Origin: Rhyacophila brunnea | Taxonomy: Eukaryota; Arthropoda; Insecta; Trichoptera; Rhyacophilidae | Assembly (NCBI GenBank): GCA_022495005.1 | Contig: JAGYXB010002029.1 | Location: forward strand, 682,001 to 746,000 | Reading direction: 5' to 3' | DNA length: 64,000 nt | Shown: in pieces, positions 35,617 to 47,577 of the stretch | Numbering within the stretch: position 1 is the first letter of the stretch | Layout of the letters: each line of letters starts with the position of its first letter | Notes under the pieces: generated by a model | The model's database searches: none | What the model saw: only the letters and a program-made list of their open reading frames with translations | What the model was told of the DNA's origin: nothing | Program-made: the position numbers and the translations under genes

Positions 35617-37490
35617 GCGATGACAAACTTTTGTATCTACATTACTAATTTATTAGTTTTATGACTTCGATATTTATTATTTGCGAATCTATTAATTATT
35701 CTTCTTCAATCTTGTTCTTGTGAACACTTGACATACTTTTTTGAAGCGGTGGTTTCTTCTACACATTTTTAATCAAATTTCGAGAAAATTCATAATTATT
35801 TTTCGATTAACCGGTTTATTTTCTTACCCTGGCATATTTTTATTAACGCAAGTTGGCAACACAGTACTTAGATGTTATTAGAAAATTCCCTCATACACAA
35901 TAAATATTATTATTAAGTGTATTTCTGTGTATATTAGTCGTCGTATTACTGTTATTAGTAAACTACTTCATGACTTCACTGTCGAGTGACAGAAGACCGA
36001 TGACTGCACGACTCACGCGCACGGAGTGGAATGTTGGTAAAATAATCACCACCGGTAGCATCAGTCACCATCACAATATCAAAATAAACAACAGGCAACT
36101 GATCAACTCATTTGTTTGCTGAACAAACATAATTTTTATAAACACGGCTTTCTGTGATTAATTTCTTTTGTATAGGATTGGGATACACAAATAATGTTTT
36201 GTTAGTGACTCAGTGACTACGATAAGAAAACACGTTCGCAGCATTAATTGTATCATTTGTATCGCATTTGACTCAGTCGTCTGGATTGTGTGTACCTTGA
36301 ATAAATTGTGACAGTTATATTAGGGTGTGAACGGCTTTTTGGTTTTGATTTAAATAGTTACTGTGTACTTCGTAGATGGTACCTAAATTAAACACAACAT
36401 TATGTAAGTCCTTATCATTATTATTGGCTCAACCTTGACAGGTATTCCCTTCCAGAGACTTTTATTTTGGCTGGGCATCTTGGTGATGGGGCGATCTTTG
36501 CTGCAGCGCTAATGGTATTGCTAGCTGGTGGCGCTTTTGCAGTGGACTGTGATTTGAGGATGATGCTGGTGGATTACAGATCTAGGGGGGAGGGATTTAC
36601 ACAGAATGCCAGACACTGACTTTTAAGTTGAGGGGGCTAGCGCGCGCTGGAGCCGGTTCGGTGTTCACGCACTGACGCAATGGTAAACGGACGCTACATT
36701 TTTTTTGGCTGATATAGACGCGATGTTCACTCAAACCGTAACAGATTTAGTGCAACGAAGGTCAAACAGATGCATTTCGCATGAATCACTCTGTAGGTAA
36801 CGTGGCCTCGTTAGTATCGTATCAGATAGAGCGCGATAACTTTAACAAGCCTACGTGCTCGGCTGTCTTGGAGTAACTGAATGTTATTGGCAATCACGAT
36901 CGTCTCATGACCCGTAATTGCTGGTTGCCTATACATTCTTTCAATACTTGTTGCAAATAATGTTAATTGCGTGACTTTGTCATGCACCTACCTTATTCTT
37001 CGTCAGTGCATCATTGCTGAGATTCGCGACCTTTGACGACATTGATTCTGTATCTAACACGCATGCATAGTTAGGAACGCATACAGAAAAATAGTATGGA
37101 GGTCCATTTCGAAAAATATATTTTGCACTGTGTCCATAATTTGGAAAGCTATCGTTATTAGAATTACGAAAAAAATATTATGGCTTCTTGTGTAATAACT
37201 AATAAGTATACTTTTTTGCCTCTTATTCGCGTATGAAGTACTTATGAGAAACTCTCTTGTGGTTTGATACGAAAACTAAGAATATAATAATATACTATCT
37301 ACTTAACGTATAAGTATCTCTATATTTTAAGATACTCTCCGCATTCGTGCTATATTATTATATATTATGTACTTGTCTTTATACATCACGACATTACATT
37401 ATGAGACCTTCCGACAAGATATCACGTAGACAATATTTAGAAACAAAAGCTAGATTAGTGGTTTGGTTAGGTACTAATTAGACATAACAA
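35617..37490. other. Gene-free stretch with one GC-rich patch
   Basis: 36440-36660 is GC-richer. A frame without ATG runs from about 36390 to 36617 and includes GDGAIFAAALMVLLAGGAFA, a hydrophobic run. No splice or start signals make it convincing. The rest is AT-rich with no repeat recognised. Confidence 0.35.
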
Positions 37491-37549
37491 AGATCATCAT
37501 TAGTGACATTGCTTATTAGTCCTTTTGCAATGCCGAATAATGCGCCATA

Positions 37550-37960
37550 TTAGCAAAGTACCGACGAAACTGTCGTTTTCTCTATTGCAAATGGCCGGCG
37601 ACACGAAATGGACGTCCTCGCCGCAAAATGGCGCCGGGGGACTCCCGTAATGGCCGCCGACACATCGTCTTCCTCTCTCTCCGGTCCGTGTTAACCCCGC
37701 TCTTGGCGCCGTAAATCTTGCCTTCTTAATGGCCGGATTTAGTGTTATTTTATTTTTTATTAGCGACATCCCGCGACCCGACGGGGACACTAACATCTAG
37801 GTCCCGAGGGGCTTTATTGAGAGATAAAAATTATTCGTTATACCCGATTGGGGGTGATCGTAGACATTCACGGCGAGAGAGTTAAACGCTAATTGGGTTT
37901 TGCCATTTTAATGCAGAGTTTTATTGAGGATCTTTTTCGCTGCTGACTTCATTGTGTACC
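37550..37960. promoter_or_regulatory. GC-rich island with repeated ATGGC(C/G) motifs
   Basis: Between 37587 and 37735 the words AAATGGCCGGCGAC, AAAATGGCGCC, TAATGGCCGCCGACA and TAATGGCCGG appear, i.e. four copies of the ATGGC core bound by YY1 in vertebrates and Pho in flies. CTAATTGGG and CATTTTAATG follow at about 37895-37915. The 98-codon minus-strand frame over it is probably a by-product of high GC. I infer a regulatory island; a short exon cannot be excluded. Confidence 0.35.
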
Positions 37961-37987
37961 CAGCGTTAAACCGGCTAACCGCTAAAC

Positions 37988-38528
37988 CAGTGATGTTTAA
38001 CCTTTTTTGATTGGCGGAACGGAACCATTAAAGATTTTGTAAAATCACGAGGAATCTCTGTTTGGATGACACATATTAATATCCAAAATAGTAAATTATA
38101 AAAGAGACGTATAGGTATATCAGTAGGTAAGTAATTATGCCATTTTAGTGCCACCTTTTGAGGCAACAGATACTGTATTGTATGTAGCCACAAATTTTAG
38201 GTAGGTACCTACCTAATTCCATTACCTTTATTATTTTGGCAATGGATCCATTAGAATTCAGATACAGATATTGAAAGAATGTTACACCGCAGGCGAAAAT
38301 TTTGTCATTTCTACCTAGTAAAGGTTGCATGGTTCGCTTTCTTTGCCGTCCCCTTATAATGTACTGCCCCTAAATAACAAATGATCTACCTACCTTACTA
38401 GAAGTCATTAGCGGTAGTCAGTAAATGCTAATTGAGTAATTAATATTTTTGAAAAATCTATTTTGCCATGTTGAACCTTTTTACGGAGCCCCTGACACTG
38501 TTCGCGAAGCCTCGGTTGGGAATCACTG
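37988..38528. mobile_element. hAT-type non-autonomous element
   Basis: Left end CAGTGATGTTTAACC, right end GGTTGGGAATCACTG, the standard hAT terminus. Flanks CGCTAAAC and TGCTAAAA agree at 6 of 8 bases. 541 bases long, no transposase. GGAGCCCCTGACACTGTTCG near the right end is typical sub-terminal sequence. Confidence 0.65.
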
Positions 38529-39146
38529 TGCTAAAATAAGCTATGGTATTCTGCAACCCGCTTTATTTAATGCTTATCAGTGGATAACGCGAATTTGACG
38601 AGTTCGTCGCTAAATCATGCAGAAGTTTCAGATTAACAATATTTACTGCTTGCGAATTTGAACTCAAAATAGTGATTGTGAGTTGAATAAACGGAACCCT
38701 TATATACTGGATGCAAAATTACGCACCCCTTACGTATTTTAGCCAAATCAACATCATAATGTGTGGTGAACGCATCAGCTTCTTTTTGCCACACTTGATT
38801 TTTTTTGAGCGAGTTGTGAGTTGTAACGAGAACTCTATCTACTTCGTGATGCCACCGAACTTTTCTGAATGCAAAGCATGGTCGCGACGAGTGGCGATTG
38901 CCCATACTATCTTTATAATATTTAATTTTAAATTATCGTGCCTGTAATGGTCGATTTATAATAAAATTAATGATCTGGACCACTTCTTTTAGTAATCTTC
39001 GCCAATCCCTGTATCTTACAAAAACCAGTAAATCTCGCAGAACCCTTACTGTTGTATGATTCGATTTCAATTGTCTAATTTGTGTTTGTTTCAGTATATT
39101 GTCACTTATTAGCAATTATTGCATACTACGAAGCTCATTATTTATT
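38529..39146. other. Gene-free stretch
   Basis: Overlapping frames of 60-90 codons lie on both strands at 38633-39115. None has a motif and they contradict each other. Confidence 0.4.
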
Positions 39147-39215
39147 ACAGGGATCCCAAACCCTGTGCTCGCGGCCGCACGTGCGTTTTTGAGTGCGCCC
39201 ACAGAGCCATTTGTG
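39147..39215. mobile_element. Probable hAT left terminus
   Basis: CAGGGATCCCAAACCCTGTG followed by GCGGCCGCACGTGCG is a hAT-like end. No right partner was found close by. A second isolated terminus, reading GGAATCGCTG at about 40160-40170 after GGGGTTCTCCGAAATTTTAC and AAGGGTTCCA, is from another hAT family. Confidence 0.4.
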
Positions 39216-40370
39216 CATTGTAATATATTATAAATAGTATACTGGATATTAATTTCAATTGAATTTGTTGTGTTGGTTGATTGGATAGCTGATTGGGTAA
39301 GCAACATAATTTACTTTAGAAATGTTTGAAATCCAATGCCAAAGATCCCACTAATTACATAAATTGTCATTTTATTATTTGTTACTTATATGTTTTTGCG
39401 TGCGATTTTTATGAATACAAAATATAATTAAGTACATACGTATTTCTAATTATGTTTCGTTAGCTTTAATAATGTTGTTTGTAACTAACATTTAAAATTC
39501 ATTAAAACAGTTATTAACCAGGAATTCTTAAAAAAAATAGTAAGTATTTACTTGTCAAACATAATTCTGTACCAACCGGGAATAAGTAGTTAAGTCTTGT
39601 TTTCAGATTATCATAAGTCGTAACATCTAAGTTATTCAACAAAATAGGTAAAATACGACTAAATTATAAAACTATATCTTCATAGTTTGTTTGTATAAAT
39701 TAAGAAAGAGATTATTGTATAATTAAATATTTCCCCTGAAAAGTTGCGTCTCGTGTAGTTACATACTTCACGGTTGGGTACAGCCTTTATTTATATGCTA
39801 AGATATTATATGAACTATTCTGTCAGTTATGTACGTTTCATTGGAAGACAAATTGGTCCGACATTCCATTTTTGGCTATAAATTTAATAGTGTGCTCCTG
39901 TGTGACTATACACAAGGCGGCTATCGACTGCGGCGCTGACAAACCGTCTTTTGTCGATGTTTACCTATATCAGCGTCTTTAATTAGTGAATTTATATACA
40001 ATTTGAGACTAAAATTAGTGATCTGTAGCATTTTAAGTTTGCTTACAGGATTTATACGAATTTTTCTCATTTACCCCGCCAGACCTTAATATGTTTCAAC
40101 CAGATAGGGGTTCTCCGAAATTTTACAAAAAATATTCAAGGGTTCCAACCAACAAATGTTAGGAATCGCTGCCTTAAGATGGCACCGTTTGATGTAAAAA
40201 GTGTATTTCACAAGCAAGCAAGTGGGCGCGGAGTCTGAATCCTTTTCACATTTTTTTAAAATTGGAAAACATTAATTACTTATTTGTGCGCTTTTCCAAG
40301 AAGCCTTGCAGTACTTATTTATTGTTGTCCGAAAATAAAATTCCTTTGTGCGATTTTTATTTCGGGGCTA
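39216..40370. other. AT-rich stretch without genes
   Basis: Only the hAT-type right terminus near 40080-40170 stands out. Confidence 0.4.
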
Positions 40371-40610
40371 TTTCTATTCTTTGCCCTTTCCGTTCGTCTT
40401 GGTCCCGCCACCCCACCGCGAGGCCGTTCGTCATCGCGCCCCGTCTCGATTTCGTAACATTATTTTTAGGCACCCACGCCGACAGAAAAGCGGTCAGAAA
40501 AAATAATAGGGGGCCAATTATGAATACGCGCCCCACCCCTGTTTTGTGTTTCCACCGGACAAAGTAAAAAGTGTACGTACAGCGGGCCTGTATCATTATA
40601 GCGCCGATCG
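40371..40610. promoter_or_regulatory. GC-rich island with homeodomain-like core
   Basis: This block contrasts with the AT-rich flanks: CGCCACCCCACCGCGAGG, CATCGCGCCCCGTCTCG, then AATAGGGGGCCAATTATGAA and ACGCGCCCCACCCC. Frames of 101 (+) and 85 (-) codons overlap here with no domain. It may be a conserved non-coding element; I give coding less weight because both strands are equally open. Confidence 0.3.
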
Positions 40611-40934
40611 GCAACTGCTGGTACCTACTTGCTAGATTCTAGAACATTCTATGATACATTGAATATGCATAAAGCCTAGTCCAGACCAAGAATATCTAAT
40701 GTTTATCATCCCCACCGGGAAACAAAATCTAAGGAAACTTTTATTGCAACATATTAAATAATGTTCTTACGTGTAGATACGTAAATGTTTTTATACAACT
40801 TTCGAACAATTTGTATACAGTATTCAATGTTCACCGAACCGATTAATCTTGGTATGGGCTTGGGCCTTGGCACAACGGAAAAAGATTACAAACAATAAAT
40901 TGTATACCTACTTACTTAAATAATATAGAAATAA

Positions 40935-41012
40935 CGCCCGGCGGGTCTCGAACCCGCATCCATTGGAATGGCGGCGATGTACTTTATCAATTGTGTCACG
41001 TGCGTCCTACCT
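40935..41012 (-). repeat. tRNA-headed SINE, family B
   Basis: The minus strand reads GACGCACGTGACACAATTGA (A-box region) and GCGGGTTCGAGACCCGC (B box with its own stem). The same layout with GACTAAATTGATAAAGCA is at 58515-58605. The T-arm is intact enough to be picked up by tRNA scanners, but the anticodon and acceptor arms do not pair as in a tRNA. Confidence 0.65.
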
Positions 41013-41114
41013 AATTACAATGAAATTAACCAATATATATTGAACGTACCTACATCATTTTGAAAACACTTCAAGAAAATATATTAGGTATAACCAATAG
41101 AAAATTCTTTTTGA

Positions 41115-41210
41115 AAAAAGTAAGACACTCCACCCCGCAGGAATCGAAAACTTGCATCTCTCGGGTATCGCGCCCACGCACATTGACCACAACGCTAAAG
41201 TAGTCATACT
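41115..41210 (-). repeat. tRNA-like SINE head, diverged
   Basis: Minus strand: GTGGTCAATGTGCGTGGGCG followed by GTTTTCGATTCCTGCGGGG, which fit A and B boxes. It lies about 100 bases from the previous SINE in the same orientation. Confidence 0.5.
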
Positions 41211-41401
41211 TAATTACGACAAATTTTAACTAGTGGCTTTTAATACTCACTGAAGCGCTTTCTAAATTGAGACACTATTGGCGATCGGTTTTTGCATTTT
41301 AAATCAAATTAGGTATTACTTTAATTACTAACCGATGTCACGGATCACTCCAAGATTTTTTGTAGTAACTAACTTGAGCTTGCTAATAATTTTTAATTAA
41401 G

Positions 41402-41488
41402 TAACTATTTTTTTTATTCAACGAATAATTCACAAGATTTAAAATTCTTAAATCTTGTGAATTATTCGTTGAATAAAAAAAATAGTTA
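41402..41488. repeat. Perfect hairpin, 41-bp arms, 5-base loop
   Basis: Arm 41402-41442 (TAACTAT, eight T, ATTCAACGAATAATTCAC, AAGATTTAA) is exactly complementary to 41448-41488 around AATTC. GAATTATTCGTTGAATAA occurs once more at about 41590, and a diverged single arm lies at 52345-52385. Likely a palindromic MITE remnant or a hairpin-RNA precursor. Confidence 0.85.
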
Positions 41489-41599
41489 ATTAAACTGTGT
41501 TTTACAAATTGCATTCATTTTAGCAATCGGCCTTGTGGTTTCAATTGAGATATGTACTGATAATAGGTAGGTGTTTAAATTATATGTTATGAATTATTC

Positions 41600-42185
41600 G
41601 TTGAATAACAAAAGAAAATAGCTTATTATTCGTATAGGTAACTACTTTGTTTACGGGAAGGTGTATTTCGGTCTGTATTAGTCTTAACAAAGAAACATTG
41701 CAGATAGACTGTTTGCCAAAATCATTTCACTCGGTAATTTGAGCAGGTCAACGAAAATCCCCAATTCCCAATTGTTGCAATTTACGATATTTTCTGACTA
41801 GTCAGATGCTCCGAGTTTGAGCAATTTCACAATATTATTTTATTACATTGTACAATCCGTAACAATGTAAATGTTTACCTACCGCACTTTTAGTTCATTT
41901 ATCTCATCTTTTCTCTAGAAGAAAATATTGCGGAATATCATGCGAAGCTCACATCTGTGGCTATCTATCTAGGTCGAGTACTTAGTAGTAATGCTTTTAC
42001 ACCGGATTAAATAAATGGGGTAGTATGCAAGTAGGTTTAAAATTGCAAATGTCCGCTACATTAACAGTACTATCACTCCGCCAAGGACCAACCACACCAT
42101 GTCTAAAGGGGTAATCGCGTCAAGTTAAACGAACTGAGTCCTTATCACTATCAGTCAACCAAAAGTGAGGGCGCACGATATCCAG
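41600..42185. other. Gene-free stretch
   Basis: No supported feature. Confidence 0.4.
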
Positions 42186-42234
42186 ACATGCGAATGCCTC
42201 ACGACCCCTGGATTATTACAGATGTTATTATTGT

Positions 42235-42445
42235 TATCACAGGGGCGGCGCGCGTAATTACGAGTTTATGGAAACAAAATGTGCGCGGGGCGGCGGTGTG
42301 CCCGCTAGCGACATGCCCGCGATACCGACCCCTGCTCTGCCCCACAGCCGGGCGCCCATCTACCTTGCACTTACCTCAAATTATGATTTTAACCCGCCTG
42401 ACGCTGTCTGGGGACATGTGGCTACTTACGAGAATGGATATGATT
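42235..42445. promoter_or_regulatory. GC-rich island with TAATTA and TTTATGG sites
   Basis: GGCGGCGCGCGTAATTACGA, GTTTATGG, GCGCGGGGCGGCGGTGTG and CCGCGATACCGACCCCTG occur in a stretch much richer in CG than its surroundings. TAATTA is the homeodomain core and TTTATGG the Caudal/Abd-B type. A 128-codon plus frame and a 65-codon frame in another phase overlap it. I cannot decide between regulatory DNA and an exon. Confidence 0.3.
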
Positions 42446-43390
42446 GCAGGCAGGGAACTAAATAACCACACTAAAAATAAGAAAGTTGGTTACCTTTTGG
42501 GTGTGGCTGTAAGAAGATACAATTCTCGAGTCCGCAGTAATATGGGATACAGAATACGATGCTATTTTCAATAGTTATGCTTGTTTAAGCATTGAAGTTT
42601 GTCAAGTAAACGATTAGCAGTAATTTACTGTAAATAAGATGCACATAGACACTTCATGGTAATTCCGCAGAGTATCATGGCGGTATGATATTTGACGAGG
42701 TGTTCAATTCGATTCGATTGCAATGCTGAATAAAGACAAAAGTCAAAATACTTATCACTCTTATCAGCTATCACTTCCGAAACAGCCGAAATGGATTTTC
42801 CTGTCACTTCACCGAGTTGATCATTTCACAAATGTTCATATTTATTGTGAGAGAAGAAGAGATGTACTAGATGTAAAAAACGTAGCATAATAGCAGTAAG
42901 TTTATTGACACCTTTGACATTGTCTTCGTATTTTCACACCTTTCATTTTTTTGTGATTGGTCATCTATTAATAATGAGTCATCTAATGATAATGATTCTT
43001 CGATATATTTGGTTGCTTATCTATATTATAATAATTCCTGCAGTCTGTCCTTTTTGCGGACAGCTTTGGCCACACTTACATTATAATGGGAATTCTTTGT
43101 TTCCGGAACAAATGGAACATGTTTCGTATTAGAAGTGGTTCATATAATATGTAGTAATTATTACAACAATGTCTAGAATGGTGACGGATTCTTGTGGCAA
43201 TGTAGGCGACTCACTTAGGTGTTGGTATCGTTCCTTTCAAATGACAATAACACCGTTCCAAAGTGATTTCGTCGTGGCCAAAATACCAGAAGAATCTGTC
43301 TGTCGTTTACCATCCATTTATAATAAATTCACGGTTCACAATCATTTAGGTATCTTGTATATTTTTTAACAATTTGTTTAATTAAATTAA
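42446..43390. other. AT-rich stretch without genes
   Basis: Short frames only. Confidence 0.4.
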
Positions 43391-43394
43391 CTGA

Positions 43395-43515
43395 TCGAGT
43401 GAATGCAGAATATTCTTGCGGTATTTAGTAGTGCAAAAGTGCCCGTCTCAGTAGGATCGAATCCCGCGTCTACCAGAAATATCGTATTGTCATATTTTTC
43501 AATATGACGTGTTTG
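43395..43515 (+). repeat. SINE family A head, 3'-truncated
   Basis: TAGTAGTGCAAAAGTGCCCG and GGATCGAATCCC fit A and B boxes; the linker CGTATTGTCATATTTTTCAA follows as in the full copy at 24593-24842. The body and tail are absent. Confidence 0.55.
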
Positions 43516-44457
43516 ATCCAAAGCAAAGCAAAATTACTCACACGTTACAACATAAAATTGACTCAACTATAATGTGATGTTTTTAACACCTAAAAAATTA
43601 TAAAATTTTATGTCACATCAGATATTGTTGATAAGTTAAGATAATACAATATAAACACGTGTTGGTCAACACCTTGCCAGCCAATATACGTGGGTTTGCG
43701 TTAAAATCATTCAACTGTAAAATAATATTTGGTAGTGGGGAATGTCACACATGTTATCGTGGTGCCGGCACCGAAGTGGTTGAGCGTGAAGCTTTTATCT
43801 ATTTTTTATGTTGATGCCGATATTTACATAAGAGTGTTTAATGACGGTTATTAATAAGGTAAGTGCCTCCTGCCTACGCCACTGCGTTATTTGAAAGCTT
43901 TTATTGTACTTGGAATAATTTGACAAAAAGAATGATGTGATACGTAGGTAAGTAATTATTATTTGTTTAAGTCAAATTATACGTACTGCCGTAATACTGT
44001 CAATGGTTGGTACCTAGTCCCCGTGACACACGAAAGTAGCCTCCATCCTATTACAGTAAAGTTTCAACGTCGATGTAAAATTGTAAAATGTAAATCATAA
44101 CCAATCTAATTAATAAAAGCTGAACACAAAGTTAGGCGGCAGAACTGCGTATATTTCGTTTCTGTCAAAATTAAAAATGCACTTAGTTTTTATTGAAAAC
44201 GAACAGTTCTACATTTTTTTTTATTTCTACGTACTTAAATTGTATGCCATAAAGTACATATTGTGACTATCACAAAAACACATTTAATGATTCTTGGTGC
44301 TCCAAATTTAAATGCTGACTGAAGTGAATCAAATTTTTGCATTGTTAATAGTTATCTTACATAGGTACTTAATGTTTATTATTTTTTTTACATTTTGAAA
44401 TTGCAACTACTTAATTGAAATTTCCCTAACCTTAGGTACTAGTTAGTAGTTATTAGT
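43516..44457. other. AT-rich stretch
   Basis: CTCCTGCCTACGCCACTG near 43870-43886 is an isolated hAT-type terminus. Nothing else is recognised. Confidence 0.35.
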
Positions 44458-44885
44458 GGTTACATGTAACTTGTACGTAAAACATTTCACCGTGGCACAG
44501 TTCGCCATAAGCTTTCTTATCGAAGATATATGACTGTATACTAGACGGTCTCAAAATTTATTAGATTCAATATGAACATTAATTCAATTTTCATAGCTGA
44601 TGTTGGCAAAATTGATGAATTCAAGAATGAAAACCTAACCTAACCTAACAATTAATAATCCAGTATATCGGCCATTTTCGAAATTTGTTTGCTGCTGGCT
44701 TCCTGTAACAAAGTGTAACCCGACAAGAACCGTGTTTTATCTAGACATGATTTTATGTCAGTACTATTATACGACCCAAACAGGTTGGACTGTCTAATAT
44801 ACGGCCATATATTTCCAATATAACATTTCACGGTTAAGTGTGATACGGCGAACTGCATACGTACAAGTTTCCGGACACGGTTACA
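44458..44885. repeat. Repeat T with CCTAA units, copy 2
   Basis: Collinear with 13310-13735. It keeps three CCTAA units in a row (AACCTAACCTAACCTAACA, about 44634), then ATCCAGTATATCGGCC and GCTGCTGGCTTCCTGTAA. GGCGAACTG with GTACAAGTT occurs near both ends in opposite senses, so the family is partly foldback. Confidence 0.65.
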
Positions 44886-45297
44886 AGTACCTACCTATAG
44901 AAAAGAAATTATTTCACAAAACTTTGTGCTCGGTTTGAATAACGATTGGATGTGTGTGATAAATTTTATTATGTACCTACTAGAATTTTTTCTCATATGC
45001 ATAATAGGTATTCACGTGTGCGAATTAAGTAGGTAAACGGTTAATAAGTTAAATAATCAGAAACCGATACTAGTAAAGAAATTATTGTTAATTAATAGAT
45101 AGATCTTCTGCAATTTTGAGAAATCAATATTTAATTTTAAAATATGAAATTGACTGTTACAGTGTTACACCATTGCTAGAATAGTAGTTAACCGTGGCTT
45201 GAGTGTTGTGTCGGAGACGAAATGTTCCATTGACATCCATTCAGTTGCTCTGTTTCGTTTCATTACTGATATGGCTGGAAAAGTTTTATCATGTGAT
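44886..45297. other. AT-rich stretch, nothing recognised
   Basis: No supported feature. Confidence 0.4.
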
Positions 45298-45928
45298 AAA
45301 ACGCGTGTTTGAACATGTACCTAACCGATTTTTTTTAAACGGTTAAATGCGCGCAAACATCATTTTACTCCCTACTTCAATTATAGTTTGTCAATTTATG
45401 GCTACGGCCGTATGTTGTAGCTTAACCACTGGGGAATGCAAAAAGAAATGGCGTATTTCAAAAAACACTACCTTATTCTTAGGTCAATAATTATTATAAA
45501 GCAATCATTATTCGTATGATGTTTATCACACTTAAATGCCTAATTCTTGTCAAATTTGGGATCACAGAGATTATCAATATCATTTTTTATCGTAAATATT
45601 TCACTATAATAATGTCGGTATAAATTATACCGATGGTTTTATAAATGCGTTTAAAAATTAATAAATGTAAAAAATCTTAACACCACTGCACATTTATGTA
45701 CTGAAATATGACTATATTCTAAAACATTAGAGAGAGAGGTTTGAAAGAATACTATTTTATGTAATAAAAATACTTTATGCAATCATCAAATGTTTAAAAT
45801 AAATATAAAAGATAATAAGGCTTCCAAATTATATAAATAGATTATCTACAGCGTTTAAGGTATGTCCAGGATCATGCTTTTAAAATAGAAAAAAGCTCCA
45901 TTTTGACCCACGCTGAGCACGTCCGCCC
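45298..45928. mobile_element. Half copy (C) of the palindromic TTAA element
   Basis: It begins at the loop end of the family (ACGCGTGTTTGAACATGTAC at 45301) and runs through the right arm to a terminus GAGCACGTCCGCCC followed by TTAA (45929-45932). The left arm is absent. About 100 bases between CACACTT and AAATGCCTAA are missing relative to copies A and B. Confidence 0.8.
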
Positions 45929-45932
45929 TTAA

Positions 45933-47569
45933 AGGAAAAGAGGGAAAACATTAAACTAATGGGATATTAATTGGACTTGAATATTAGTGATTTTTCCCGA
46001 AATCTTGAACCCTGGTCTCAAATCGAAACTCATGTATCAAAACGAAATCCATGCCTGCACATTTTCACTGTTTACTTACTTGGTTCACCTCACTGACTCC
46101 CAAGGTCTACATGTGGTCCGCGGGTTGCATTAATTAAGTAAAAAATTAAATTACGAGATAAAATTTATAACACAGTTTTAGTAAATTTCAGCAGTTTTAT
46201 TTCGTCAATACAAAATATGAAAATTATGATTGTATTATTTGAAAGTCAATTTTATAACAAATACCATTACAGTTTCTGTCTATGGCGACTGGCTTTCGTA
46301 TTTATATCGTATTAGTTATTCTGTTATGTGGTCTTGATTTTATAATTATTTATAATGTTCGCTTCTTGTAAAATAAATATATTTAAATCTGAAGTTTTAT
46401 GAATACGTCCCTCCAACTATTCGTCATAAGTAACTATTTACTTTGCCAGATAACATGAAAGCATTCGTAAATGTTTCCCTAAAATTGCTTGAAGGCATAC
46501 ATGCGTTATGGCTGGCTTACTGTCTAGGTCCTAGGACCCAGGACCCAGGTATTGTTTTTAACAAATTTTATTCAACGTAATAGAGCCTATTTGTTTGCTT
46601 TTACATCCTCGGTACGCACCGTAGAATCGAAAATCGTATTTCAAACGGGCACTTTAGTAGAAAAGAAAAATGCCTTTCGTCCCACATACCTCCCATCCCC
46701 TAATGACCCCCCTGCACCGCTCGTCCCTTTCCTTGTTGAGGGTCCCGTCCCATTCATTCCGCCGCTGGTCCCTTTGACGCTGACGACACAGTGGACTCGA
46801 GTACCCTCCACTTGACGGGGTCCTCTTCCGCGCCAGGCTACGCCACGCTTCCGCGGCCAGGGTGTTTTTCTCTACGTTCGAGTTATATTTAAGATTATTA
46901 AATTTGTCTTCGTGGGGTATTTAAACGGGAAGTAGATATTAATCATATCGGACACATGAAGACATTAATTTATTTATAATTGACACGTTTGTACATTTCA
47001 AGAATGAATTCAGAAAAACCCCAAAATCGTGTCCATACAAAAAATATTTCGAACATTTTTATTTAAAAACAAAAATTAGACGGTTTTTACTTTCTACTGA
47101 AAAATAATGTTTTGATTTATGAGGTTTATTAGGTGGAACGGTGATGTGGATCTTTAATTATTGTTTTTAATTACGTAGTCTATTGGATTCATTAGTTATG
47201 TGGTAAATTTATGTCAATACATACTAACAAACCACCCTCGTAGTCAGGGCGAATACTGTGTGGAATGTAGGAGGGGTAGAATATTTTGTTGAGGGTGGGT
47301 TGCTTCAGCATGAACATTGTGTATCCAAACTCATTTAGTTAGGCACATATATCATGATATTTTTACTCAACGCGTGTGCGAAAAAAAGTGTATCGTAGTA
47401 TTTAGAACGCCTCTAAACAGAGATTCTGCGGCGGGAAGGCATATACTAAATCTGAAAAAACACTGCTCAAATGGGGGAGTGAACTCTGTGCATCCTAGTG
47501 CCTAACTTAATTAAGGTTGTCTGTAATAAAAATGGCTGTCAATTCCTACATTAATTATTTAATATGTAA
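45933..47569. other. Gene-free stretch with one GC-rich patch
   Basis: 46660-46870 is pyrimidine- and GC-rich (CTAATGACCCCCCTGCACCG, CCGCCGCTGGTCCC) and lies in an 87-codon plus frame ending PLTLTTQWTRVPST. Proline-rich reading alone is weak evidence for a gene. The rest is AT-rich. Confidence 0.35.
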
Positions 47570-47577
47570 GTATGTAG

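Noticed and set aside
37500..37796. 98-codon minus-strand frame as a gene
   Set aside because: It is open because of high GC. Repeated ATGGC words explain part of the sequence, and no domain or splice pattern supports it.
40262..40614. Overlapping 101- and 85-codon frames
   Set aside because: Both strands are equally open across the same GC-rich island, which argues for composition rather than coding.
40935..41012. tRNA gene on the minus strand
   Set aside because: T arm is good but the anticodon arm and acceptor stem do not fold; a diverged sister copy exists at 58515.
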